Shown piece by piece: positions 41,872 through 50,195 of a stretch of 64,000 nt of DNA. The number at the start of each line of letters is the position of its first letter. Within the stretch, counting starts at the first letter, position 1. The notes beneath the pieces were generated by a model. That model was not told the origin of the DNA, ran no database searches, and saw only the letters and a list, made by a program, of their open reading frames with translations. Made by a program: the position numbers and the translations under genes. Source of the DNA: Pseudomonadota bacterium (GTDB lineage Bacteria; Pseudomonadota; Gammaproteobacteria; Steroidobacterales; Steroidobacteraceae); assembly GCA_023433465.1 (NCBI GenBank), contig JAEZCR010000026.1:1-64000 (forward strand), read 5' to 3'.

Positions 41872-42773
41872 AACTCATCGGATGCCCACGGCCTCGTCGG
41901 CGTGGCCACCGCGGCGGCGACACGGCGCAAGGCTGCGCGATTGTCCTCTTCGGAGTCGTCATCGACTTCGCCGAAGACGGCCGTCCAGCCGGACGACTGG
42001 ACCAACGCGAGCGTCTGTCTGGCAACCGACCGCAAAGTCGACCGCGCCGCGTCTAGGGCAGGAGAAAGGTCGTTGCCCTCCGGGTTCGCGGGGTCCTCAA
42101 CCGTGAGGTTGTCGATGTTGTCGCGGAACTCCGTCAGCACGTGTTCGAGCTGTGATTCGAGGCTCGACCGTTTGCGCCCGTCGAGCAGCTTGATGACCGA
42201 GAGTTCAAGCACAAAGTGCTTGAATGCGATCCCATTGCGGACCTTCCACAGCTTCACCAATCTGATTGCGTCGGTGACGCCGCTGTCGCGCACGTGCTCG
42301 ATATGCACGTCGATGTTCGTCTTCAGGCGCTTCTTTTCCGCGCTTGACTGGTAGAGAAACGCGTCCGTCTTGGTGTCGTCGGTGAATCTGCCCGGCACCA
42401 CGTCGATGTGGAAGTCGAGCCCCCTGCGCGTCGGGTCGGCATCCTTCAATCGAAGCGCCGAAGTCTTCGGTTCAACGACGTACTCCTTCTGGAGCGCGAT
42501 CTTCGCGTTGTTGTAGATGTCCTCGAGGGTGCCGCCCGCGTCTTCGTCGTCGCGCGGGAAGTAGCAGATGATGTCGAGGTCATAGGACTCCTTGATCATC
42601 GTTCCCTTCGCCTTCGAACCACCGTATCGAATCGTCGGTGAACTGTCCGCGAAGTGGTCGCGGAGGAGTTTCTCGACATCTGCGCGGTGATTCTGCAACG
42701 CCTTCAGTTCCGCGCTTCCTTCGGCGAGGATCTGAGCGTCAAGCACTTTCTTGAGATATTCGTTCGTGGTCAT
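41868..42773 (-). CDS. cdnA-like: CD-NTase (cGAS/DncV-like nucleotidyltransferase) of CBASS
   Basis: This 301-aa enzyme has the nucleotidyltransferase core GGSKAKGTMI (51-60) followed by the acidic pair Asp65 and Asp67 (SYDLDIICYF) and the third Asp124 (DFHIDVVPG). These bind the two metal ions for making cyclic oligonucleotide signals in answer to phage infection. It lies directly between the SAVED effector gene (2-bp gap) and the E2 gene (4-bp overlap). The product nucleotide cannot be read from sequence. The C terminus ends WASDEL, not in Gly as in targets of E1/E2-type Cap2. Confidence 0.9.
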   Translation of the reverse strand: MTTNEYLKKVLDAQILAEGSAELKALQNHRADVEKLLRDHFADSSPTIRYGGSKAKGTMIKESYDLDIICYFPRDDEDAGGTLEDIYNNAKIALQKEYVVEPKTSALRLKDADPTRRGLDFHIDVVPGRFTDDTKTDAFLYQSSAEKKRLKTNIDVHIEHVRDSGVTDAIRLVKLWKVRNGIAFKHFVLELSVIKLLDGRKRSSLESQLEHVLTEFRDNIDNLTVEDPANPEGNDLSPALDAARSTLRSVARQTLALVQSSGWTAVFGEVDDDSEEDNRAALRRVAAAVATPTRPWASDEL

Positions 42774-42775
42774 AG

Positions 42776-43969
42776 TTAGTTCACTTCTACTGCCAATGTA
42801 AATCCGCCGGTCGCCTTATTGGCGTCGTACACCAGCAGCTTCGGATCAATTTTCGGAAGCACCTCGCGTCCGCAGAGCACGGCCACGGGCGCGGGAACGG
42901 CGGGAAATAGGTGGAGCTCAGCCACACCGGGATGCGACCCGCCTATCTTTCTGAGGGCGGATTGATACGCGATCTGGAACGCCTTCAAATCCTGGCGCGA
43001 GTTCAGGAACGTCGGGACGGGCTCGATTCCATCGAGCGTCAACTCGTAGACGGTGTACCGATCGTCGATTGTGGGCGGAAGCGATCCCAGGTGAATTCGG
43101 CCACTGAGCGATAGGCACAGCGCTACGCTCGTAGGATCGGTTCCGCTTCTCAGCGTGTTGAGGGTGAACTCGACGGGTGCATCCGTCGTTTTCCACCCCC
43201 ACCGCCCTGTGTCACGGTGACGCTGAAAGACCTCCGAAGGAACTTTATCGCTCAGTTCGCGCCCGAGGCACACCAGGAGCGGAATCGGGCCGAGCGCAAA
43301 CACCGAAACGTGCTGAACAGCGACGCCGTCCAGACCCGTCGATGAGAGCGACGCGACCTTCTGCGCGATCTCGCGGCGCGCGAGGTTGATGAAATCGGAC
43401 CCTGCGTCATCGATTGACGTCAGGTCGATGACGATCCCCTTCCTGTCGGCCGGATACCGCGGCTCGACTGCACGCGTGACGTCGTGGTACGGAATCTCCA
43501 CGGTGCGCCCGGCGATCCGCGCCTTGAGCTGGATCACCGTTGTCTTGTGGTCTTCCGCAAATCCGGTGATATGGCGAATGCGTTCCTCGTGGGAACGTTT
43601 CGCCGCCTTCAACCGGGTGATCGTGTATTCGCGGGGGTTGTCGTCGATCAGCTTGTGGCACGGGGGACAGAGCAGCATCAGGTTGCTGACATCGTTGATC
43701 CGATCCGCGGCAACCTTCTTATTCGCGCGCGGCCCGCGACCGCTGAAGGCAACGATGTGCGCTTGCTGGCCAAAGTTTCCAGGCGTCAGCGTCAGCCGAT
43801 GCTCCAGCAGGAAGTCGTTGCAGCCAGGGAACTCGCACCGACCCCCCGCCGCCACGAAAAGCTGCAGCTGCGTGTGGTGTTTGATCGCGCGCGTCCGGAC
43901 CAGCGTCACCGGCGACGCTTTTCGTTCGCTTACCTGCTTTGCGCGCTTCTTGGGATGCCGAGTAGACAT
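42776..43969 (-). CDS. cap5: HNH-SAVED CBASS effector (Cap5-type)
   Basis: This 397-aa effector has an N-terminal HNH endonuclease (about 35-115: GGRCEFPGCNDFLLEHRLTL, the catalytic His in AHIVAF, and LLCPPCHKLIDDNP with zinc-binding Cys pairs) and a C-terminal SAVED domain (about 190-395) that binds the cyclic oligonucleotide (VSVFALGPIPLLVCLGREL; AELHLFPAVPAPVAVLCGREV). Ligand binding makes such proteins oligomerise and degrade DNA. ATG 43969 is preferred to TTG 43975. A possible operator GTAAGCTTCC lies 11 bp upstream. Being the first gene of the CD-NTase unit, it may be turned on through CapH release. Confidence 0.9.
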   Translation of the reverse strand: MSTRHPKKRAKQVSERKASPVTLVRTRAIKHHTQLQLFVAAGGRCEFPGCNDFLLEHRLTLTPGNFGQQAHIVAFSGRGPRANKKVAADRINDVSNLMLLCPPCHKLIDDNPREYTITRLKAAKRSHEERIRHITGFAEDHKTTVIQLKARIAGRTVEIPYHDVTRAVEPRYPADRKGIVIDLTSIDDAGSDFINLARREIAQKVASLSSTGLDGVAVQHVSVFALGPIPLLVCLGRELSDKVPSEVFQRHRDTGRWGWKTTDAPVEFTLNTLRSGTDPTSVALCLSLSGRIHLGSLPPTIDDRYTVYELTLDGIEPVPTFLNSRQDLKAFQIAYQSALRKIGGSHPGVAELHLFPAVPAPVAVLCGREVLPKIDPKLLVYDANKATGGFTLAVEVN

Positions 43970-43979
43970 ACCCAACAGT

Positions 43980-43996
43980 GTAAGCTTCCGCTGTAC
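43980..43996 (-). promoter_or_regulatory. Candidate CapH operator upstream of cap5
   Basis: On the minus strand this reads GTACAGCGGAAGCTTAC, an imperfect dyad. Its half GGAAGCTTAC is identical to the right half of the site at 45077-45095 before capH. Position in the 46-bp gap between capP and cap5 suggests an internal promoter/operator. Confidence 0.5.
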
Positions 43997-44015
43997 AGTG
44001 TCAAGGACGCCGCAG

Positions 44016-44723
44016 CTACAGCATCATTTGACCGTTCTTCTCAAGCCTATAAAGGTCTTCGAGCCGATACTGCGCCACCACCGGATTTACATCGAAAATC
44101 TCGGACAAGAGCGCCGCCGCGTCCGAAAATTTCTCTGGTTCCAAGATCGTCCCGCCGAGTCCGCCGCTCGAGACCATCATCGGCTTCAGCGCAGCCGCGA
44201 CCAATCCCCGAGGTAGGAGCAGACCACCAATCGTCCGATTCGCCTGGTACTCGGACCACGTGGACTTCGGGCGAACTGCCGCTTCCAGAGGGCTACCCAA
44301 TACCTCGCGGCAGAGAATCTGACGGCCCTGGCACGCATCACGGTCGAAAAGGTTCGTCTTCGGTTGCGCTAGCGCAAACAAATGCGCGTGGAGAAATCCG
44401 TGACCAGCCTCGTGGGCGAGCGTCGAGCGCACACGCCTTTCGGCCGGTTTACCTTCCTCGTCCGCAAGCTCTCGGGAAATCACGATCGCCTTGACGCCTT
44501 TCTCGCTGAACTCGGTGAAGCCGAGTACGCCATCGGGAAGATCGTCATAGGAAGGCACGATCCCAAATCGCTTTTCGATGAAGCGATCAATTCGAATTGG
44601 TTCAGGCGCTGAGGGGTAGAGGCCGACCTTCCGCAGCTGCTCAACGCACGTGCGATCAATCTCTGCGGGCTCAAAGTGCGGCCGCTCAGAAAATGGACCC
44701 GTGTTCGTGCGAATCGTCTTCAT
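44016..44723 (-). CDS. capP: CapP-like ImmA/IrrE metallopeptidase
   Basis: This 235-aa protease has the zinc motif HEAGH (in STLAHEAGHGFLHAH) and a downstream Glu in EYQANRTIGGLLLP, as in ImmA/IrrE family members. In CBASS loci CapP cleaves the repressor CapH when DNA damage signals appear, so derepressing the system. Its ATG overlaps the stop of the XRE gene before it (ATGA). Linkage with the CBASS genes downstream supports the CapP role; the same protein pair also occurs in other defence loci and phages. Confidence 0.85.
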   Translation of the reverse strand: MKTIRTNTGPFSERPHFEPAEIDRTCVEQLRKVGLYPSAPEPIRIDRFIEKRFGIVPSYDDLPDGVLGFTEFSEKGVKAIVISRELADEEGKPAERRVRSTLAHEAGHGFLHAHLFALAQPKTNLFDRDACQGRQILCREVLGSPLEAAVRPKSTWSEYQANRTIGGLLLPRGLVAAALKPMMVSSGGLGGTILEPEKFSDAAALLSEIFDVNPVVAQYRLEDLYRLEKNGQMML

Positions 44724-45073
44724 TTTTTCTTAGAAATCGTCTTCCCTTGCCTGCTCGCCCACTCCTGCAATTGTTCCGCCGTGATCTTCTTTTCAATCAC
44801 CGTACGAAATGCCATCGCGAACTTCGGATCGGACTGCGTGACTCGTTTAATGTCTTCAATGGGCGGACGTACATCACGTGACCGGAGTTCATCTTCGGAG
44901 ACGCCAAGCACTTTGGCGATTTGCACCAACACCTTCTCCGAAGGATGGCGGCGTCCAAGCTCTATGTCCGACAAGAATGGCGGCGTACATCCAATTTGCC
45001 GCGCAATCTCGCGAAGGGATATGTCTCGCTCGTCGCGGACACGCCGTATGTATTCTCCAAGTGTTTCGCTCAT
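44720..45073 (-). CDS. capH: CapH-like XRE-family repressor
   Basis: This 117-aa protein has a helix-turn-helix of the Cro/C1 type (about 7-60: LGEYIRRVRDERDISLREIA, then PPFLSDIELGRRHPS) and a C-terminal dimerisation/cleavage region. With the ImmA/IrrE protease downstream it fits the CapH-CapP switch that controls CBASS. The probable operator lies 4-22 bp upstream of its ATG, giving autoregulation. Confidence 0.87.
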   Translation of the reverse strand: MSETLGEYIRRVRDERDISLREIARQIGCTPPFLSDIELGRRHPSEKVLVQIAKVLGVSEDELRSRDVRPPIEDIKRVTQSDPKFAMAFRTVIEKKITAEQLQEWASRQGKTISKKK

Positions 45074-45076
45074 TGT

Positions 45077-45095
45077 GTAAGCGTAGGAAGCTTAC
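45077..45095. promoter_or_regulatory. Candidate CapH autoregulatory operator
   Basis: GTAAGC and GCTTAC form a dyad with a 7-bp spacer (45077-45095), immediately upstream of capH. It shares GGAAGCTTAC with the site in front of cap5. No other copy was noticed in the island. Confidence 0.55.
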
Positions 45096-45259
45096 GGAGA
45101 TCTGTCAAACACGCCGCGAACGCAACTCTCCTGTGTCATTCGCCGATGAACGGTTCGCCGGCCGAAGTGCCTGTCGCTACTTTCTCTCCTATCAAGAGGC
45201 GGTCAATTCCTCTCGTGATCAACGCCAATCCCGTGTCGTTCCTTGCGCGCGGCGTCCCT

Positions 45260-48200
45260 TCAAATGCCCAGCCTCGGAAGGCTCTTTACGATCTTCACGC
45301 TTTCGATGCTCACCGTCACGACGCGAAGCAAGAGTTCCAGCGGATAACGCGAGTTCTTCATTGTTTCGACCGCCCATGAGTTCGCGTCGTTAACGATGCC
45401 GCTATCCTTCTCCGTGCGTACACCTTGACGTTCCATCACCCATTCAATAGCGGGCTTGCCGTTGACCACATACTCGAAAGCTTCCTCTGGTATCCCTCGA
45501 ATCGTGATGAGTTCGTTGTACTCCACGACCGTGCGATCTTTCTCACCGCCGCGCTTGCCAAACCGCATCTTCTCGACACGATAGTCGGCCCCTTTAAGGC
45601 GCCTACCCCCGCTGTCAACCGTCGCCGCGAACATCTCTTGGCCATCGTAGTCAAGATGAAGTTTCGCAAGCGCGCGCCCCGCGCGGCTAAACTCCCAAAA
45701 ACTGTTTGCTCCCGGAACACACGGAATCCTTGGCAACTCCTTTCCGAGATTGTCCGCGTAACGCTCACGATACTCCGGCGAATGCAGCAATCCGTAGACG
45801 TAGTAGAAGACGTCTTCCTTGCTCAAAGTCTCGCCAGGATACGCGGACCGGAAAGTATCGAGCCCGTGATCGGTAATGCCGTCTCGGCGAATCGAGTCCA
45901 CATCCGATCCAAACGCGAGTCCGCGCTGTCCGCCAGCTTCTTCGGCTTCGCCTTCTGCCCTCTCAAATACGAAGAGCGGAAAGTACTGAGACCCCACCAT
46001 GTCAGTTGCGTGAAGTGAGGTCACCCGATTGGAAATGAAGACTGACCACTGGCTGCGCGACTCGGACGCCGAAACACCGATTACGATGTTGGCTGAGTGG
46101 TCGTCTGGAAAGAACTTCGGCATCAGCAAGACCATCTCGTTCAGGTCTCTTTGAAAGTAAAGCCATTGCGTCATAAAGGGGCGGTACGTGCTCTTCACGA
46201 TACAGGCGGGTTCGAAATCGTGCGTTCTGCCTCTCGCAACTTGTTGCTTCAGGCCGCGACTCCAGCTGATCTGTGTCGTGTCGGTTCGGATGAAGTCAGC
46301 CACAGCTGCCTCCTTCTCCTTTGACGTCATCCCCTTGTGGTTCTTGGCGAAGCGTTTGGACTCCCCGTTGAAAAATTGGATCATCCGGGTCATGTTTTCC
46401 GTGACGGCTTCTTTCGAAAAGTTGTAGCACCAAGCGTCCCGGGCCGTCACCACGCCAAGCGAGAAAGTCTCAAAGAGTGCCGGCTCACTACCTGTCTTCG
46501 ATCCCATTGAAATGAATCTTCCGAAGCTGTCATCGCGCTGCTTAAGCCAGTCTCCGTGCGCATCCGGCGTAATCGTCCGCCAAGCATTCTCTCGAGAAAG
46601 GCCTTGGATACTGCCAAAGGCTGAAATCCTCTCTACCTTCTCATCGCGCGTGAGGTAGTCGCCGATATCGTGAAAGTGGATAGCTGCAGGCCGTGGTGAT
46701 GATGGGTTCTTCACGAATAGCGAAATCGCCACTGGCGCGCGGCTCCCGACTCCAAAAACGTTGTCCTTTTCCTTCCGCCGCTGTTCGCCTGAAGTTCTGG
46801 CGTTACCGCGCAAATGCAGGACGTAAATGGAGCTGAATTCGTCGGAGAGACATCGGCGCAACCCATCCGTCGTTCCAGCCTCTAAAAAGTTGGCGTTTGT
46901 GACAAAGCCAATAACTCCAGCATCTCCAATGCGGTCTGAAGCCCAACGAATAGCCCTCACGTAACTGTCATACAGGCCGCGCGACAGCGCAGCTTGTGAC
47001 CGCGCCGCGTATGTGTTCGCGATCCGCTCATCAAGATTTGGATAGCTCACGTTTTGATTATTTTCGTTTTGACTCTCCTGGCCGATCGAATATGGCGGAT
47101 TTCCGATGATGACTCGAATATCTAGTTTCTTCTGGCGCTTTCTGCGCGCGCTGTTATCGATCATCAGCGCTGAAAGCAGATCATCACGCTCATACATCTG
47201 AAAAGTGTCGGTCAGGCATATGCCATCAAAGGGTTCGTAATCTCCACCCACTAGCCCGTGGTATACCGCCTCAATGTTTATCGCCGCGATGTAGTACGCG
47301 AGAAGCACGATCTCGTTGGCATGAATTTCACCCTTGTACTTTCGACGTAGTTCGTCGGGCCGAATTAACCCGCTTTGGAGAAGACGTGTGATGAATGTGC
47401 CGGTCCCTGTAAATGGATCGATGATGTGAACCCCTGGACTGCCAAGTGTCCCTCCAAATTCTTTCTCAAGAACCTGAGCCACGCTTTGAATGATGAAGTC
47501 AACGACTTCTACTGGCGTGTAAACAATTCCAAGGCGGTCGGTCAGCTTTCGAAACGCATTACGAAAAAATTTGTCGTAGAGCTCAACAACGATCTTCTGT
47601 TTGCCGGCTGCACTTTCGATCCCTTCGGCTCGCAGCTTCACACTCTCGTAAAACGACTGCAGCGTGCTCGATTCCTTCTCTAAGTGATGCTTTTCAAGGA
47701 CGTCTAGAACACCCTGCATCGCAATCGACATCGGGTTGTGTTTGGCAAAACTATATTGTTCGAACAGCGCATCGAATACGGGCTTGGTAATGAGATGCTG
47801 TGCGAGCATCTCTATAATTTCCGAGTCTGAGACGCTGTCATTGAGGTCGTCACGAAGTTCGCGAGCAAATGCCTGAAAGGCCTCTCTCTCCCGCTTGTTA
47901 GCGGGGTCTCCGACGATTGCAGATATTCTGTCGATGTGCGTACGGGCGATCTTCGCGATGTCATTGGCCCAATCTTCCCAATGTCGACGATTTCCAACCT
48001 TCTGAACCAGCTTCGCGTAGATCGCTCGCTCGATTTCCCCGATCTCGAACTGCAGCTCGTGCTGATCTTCTTTGCTATAGCGTTTCGGAGCCGCCTCGCC
48101 GATCACAAATTGGTTTTTCGCTCCGGAATCCGCCTTGCTGCCTTTCGTCCTGTCCACCTTTCGATGGATCTTGTCGGTGATGGCGATCACTTCCATCTTT

Positions 48201-50170
48201 TTTACGTCTTTGCCAACCAAGTCGAGCTTGTTGACCATGGCGTCGAATCGATCGTCGTGCGAACGCAAGGCCTGGAGCACCTGCCAAACAACCTTGTAAG
48301 TCTGATTGTCATTGAGCGCTTCGTGAGGTTCGATGCCTGGCGGAATCACGACTGGCAAAACAACGTAACCGAGCTTCTTGCCCTCGGCCTTTCGCATGAC
48401 TCGTCCGACCGACTGAACGACTTCGACTTGCGAGTTTCTCGGAGCAAGAAACAGAACCGCGTCCAATGCTGGAACGTCGACGCCTTCCGCAAGGCATCGC
48501 ACATTGCTCAGCACGCGACAGGTCTGAGGCGGCGGATTGGACTTCAGCCAGCTCAACTTCGCTTCCTTCTCTGACGCGTTCATGCCTCCATCAACATGCT
48601 CCGCTTCGCAGGCTAGTTGAGGCACACCGTCCTCTTCCGCGCCTTCTTGGTACGCCTCCACTACCGCCTGGAACATACCGGCGATGTTCTTCGAGCTGAC
48701 CTTGTGAACCTTTGACGCCCTTTGCACCTCAATGACTTGGCAGAAAGCAACCGCGCGATGCATGGGCGCATCGTCTCCAGCCAGACTCTCCGCAAGCCCA
48801 TGCTTCGAGAGAGCCTTCCAGCAGCCGATGATTTTGGCGGCGTCGTCAACTCTGAGCTGGTTGTTTTCGTCCTTCAGTAGATTCTGAAGGCGGCGATTGA
48901 TGTGCGCTTCCTCGACCGCGAGCACGATAACCTTGTAGTCCACGAGCAAGTCGCGTTTGACTGCATCCGAGAATGTGATTACGTAGAGCTCGTTGCCGTA
49001 CTTCTCGACGTCATCCATCCCGTATAGCGCAACGTTATCCCGCTCTGCACTCGCTTTGGCCAGCTCGCCATAGATTCGAGGCGTCGCCGTCATATAGAGG
49101 CGCTTCTTGCTCAACAAATACTTGGCGTCGTGCACGCGGACAAAGTGACTTTCCTCGTCACCCTCAAACTTTGCCCCCGTGGTGCGATGTGCTTCGTCAC
49201 AGATGATGAGGTCAAATCCAGGAAGCCCGTGCTTTTTCTGGGCGGCGCTCACCACGTCGATCGACTGGTAGGTGCCAAACACAACGCTCATGTGTTTCGA
49301 GTCGTGGCGCTTCACCATCTCCGCAGCAAGCCGCTTCGCATCCGTAGTGGCTGGATAGCGCAGCTCGTGGGTGAATGTTTGAACCGTGTCGTCGTCCTTG
49401 CTCCGCTTCTTGCCGACATCACTGTCCGAGCAAACTGCGAAGCTGTGGAGCGGCGTCCCGCTCTCTTGAGTCCACTCTGTGAGCGTTTGAGAAAGCAGTG
49501 CGAGACTTGGCACCAGGAAAAGTACGCGTTTGCCGTTGCCAGCGATCTCTTCGGCGACCTTCAAGCTGGTGAATGTCTTGCCGGTGCCGCAAGCCATGAT
49601 CAGCTTGCCGCGGTCGGCAGCTTTCAGACCAGCCAAAACCGCCTCAACGGCGCTCTTCTGATGAGGCCTGAGGCTCTTCTTTGCCTTTAAGACCGCGGAC
49701 TTCTTTGCCTGAAATTTTGACCAATCGACCTGGCTGTTCTCGAGATCGTGCAAATCGATCTTGCTGACCGGCGGCTGCTGATCGCGAAGCGCGTCCTCTG
49801 CGTGTTCGGTCCAATGGTTTGTCGTGCTGACAATGACCCTGTACGAGAACTGCTTCTTTCCCGATGCGGTAAAGAAGCTATCGATATCACTCTTTTGTAG
49901 ACGATAACTTTCATCGTAGAGCTTGCATTGGATCGCGTGAAACTCGTTGGTGCCCGCAGTTCTCGCAACAAGATCAATGCCCGCATCCTGTTTCGTGATG
50001 CCCTGCTCAGCTGCCCAATCTCCGTACGACCAGACCTTGTCGTAAAGATCTCGATAGGTGGCTTCGTTACGGAGATAGCAAAGAATCAGCTCCTCGAAGT
50101 ACGTGCCCTTTTCGCGTTCGGTAAGAGCAGCGGAACGGTACTCGTCTAAGAGCTTACGTAGAGCGGACAT
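45260..50170 (-). CDS. Type ISP restriction-modification enzyme (single-chain)
   Basis: This 1636-aa protein combines, in order, an Mrr/PD-(D/E)XK nuclease (about 40-125; Asp and Gln-Cys-Lys in AGIDLVAR and FHAIQCKLYD), an SF2 helicase/translocase (Walker A ACGTGKT at about 194, DEAH box ICDEAHRTTG, motif VI region QSVGRVMRKAEGK), a coupler, an N6-adenine methyltransferase (motif I DPFTGTGTFITRLL; motif IV NPPYS) and a C-terminal target-recognition domain. This order is that of LlaGI/LlaBIII-type type ISP enzymes, which cut after head-on collision of two translocating copies. GGGAGAG precedes the ATG. No separate specificity subunit is needed or seen. Confidence 0.92.
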   Translation of the reverse strand: MSALRKLLDEYRSAALTEREKGTYFEELILCYLRNEATYRDLYDKVWSYGDWAAEQGITKQDAGIDLVARTAGTNEFHAIQCKLYDESYRLQKSDIDSFFTASGKKQFSYRVIVSTTNHWTEHAEDALRDQQPPVSKIDLHDLENSQVDWSKFQAKKSAVLKAKKSLRPHQKSAVEAVLAGLKAADRGKLIMACGTGKTFTSLKVAEEIAGNGKRVLFLVPSLALLSQTLTEWTQESGTPLHSFAVCSDSDVGKKRSKDDDTVQTFTHELRYPATTDAKRLAAEMVKRHDSKHMSVVFGTYQSIDVVSAAQKKHGLPGFDLIICDEAHRTTGAKFEGDEESHFVRVHDAKYLLSKKRLYMTATPRIYGELAKASAERDNVALYGMDDVEKYGNELYVITFSDAVKRDLLVDYKVIVLAVEEAHINRRLQNLLKDENNQLRVDDAAKIIGCWKALSKHGLAESLAGDDAPMHRAVAFCQVIEVQRASKVHKVSSKNIAGMFQAVVEAYQEGAEEDGVPQLACEAEHVDGGMNASEKEAKLSWLKSNPPPQTCRVLSNVRCLAEGVDVPALDAVLFLAPRNSQVEVVQSVGRVMRKAEGKKLGYVVLPVVIPPGIEPHEALNDNQTYKVVWQVLQALRSHDDRFDAMVNKLDLVGKDVKKMEVIAITDKIHRKVDRTKGSKADSGAKNQFVIGEAAPKRYSKEDQHELQFEIGEIERAIYAKLVQKVGNRRHWEDWANDIAKIARTHIDRISAIVGDPANKREREAFQAFARELRDDLNDSVSDSEIIEMLAQHLITKPVFDALFEQYSFAKHNPMSIAMQGVLDVLEKHHLEKESSTLQSFYESVKLRAEGIESAAGKQKIVVELYDKFFRNAFRKLTDRLGIVYTPVEVVDFIIQSVAQVLEKEFGGTLGSPGVHIIDPFTGTGTFITRLLQSGLIRPDELRRKYKGEIHANEIVLLAYYIAAINIEAVYHGLVGGDYEPFDGICLTDTFQMYERDDLLSALMIDNSARRKRQKKLDIRVIIGNPPYSIGQESQNENNQNVSYPNLDERIANTYAARSQAALSRGLYDSYVRAIRWASDRIGDAGVIGFVTNANFLEAGTTDGLRRCLSDEFSSIYVLHLRGNARTSGEQRRKEKDNVFGVGSRAPVAISLFVKNPSSPRPAAIHFHDIGDYLTRDEKVERISAFGSIQGLSRENAWRTITPDAHGDWLKQRDDSFGRFISMGSKTGSEPALFETFSLGVVTARDAWCYNFSKEAVTENMTRMIQFFNGESKRFAKNHKGMTSKEKEAAVADFIRTDTTQISWSRGLKQQVARGRTHDFEPACIVKSTYRPFMTQWLYFQRDLNEMVLLMPKFFPDDHSANIVIGVSASESRSQWSVFISNRVTSLHATDMVGSQYFPLFVFERAEGEAEEAGGQRGLAFGSDVDSIRRDGITDHGLDTFRSAYPGETLSKEDVFYYVYGLLHSPEYRERYADNLGKELPRIPCVPGANSFWEFSRAGRALAKLHLDYDGQEMFAATVDSGGRRLKGADYRVEKMRFGKRGGEKDRTVVEYNELITIRGIPEEAFEYVVNGKPAIEWVMERQGVRTEKDSGIVNDANSWAVETMKNSRYPLELLLRVVTVSIESVKIVKSLPRLGI

Positions 50171-50195
50171 TCAATCTCTCCCTCAAGTGCTGCCG

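Noticed and set aside
41868..43969. Type III (HORMA/TRIP13) or type II-long CBASS
   Set aside because: No HORMA, TRIP13, E1 or JAB genes are present; only an E2 accompanies the CD-NTase and SAVED effector.
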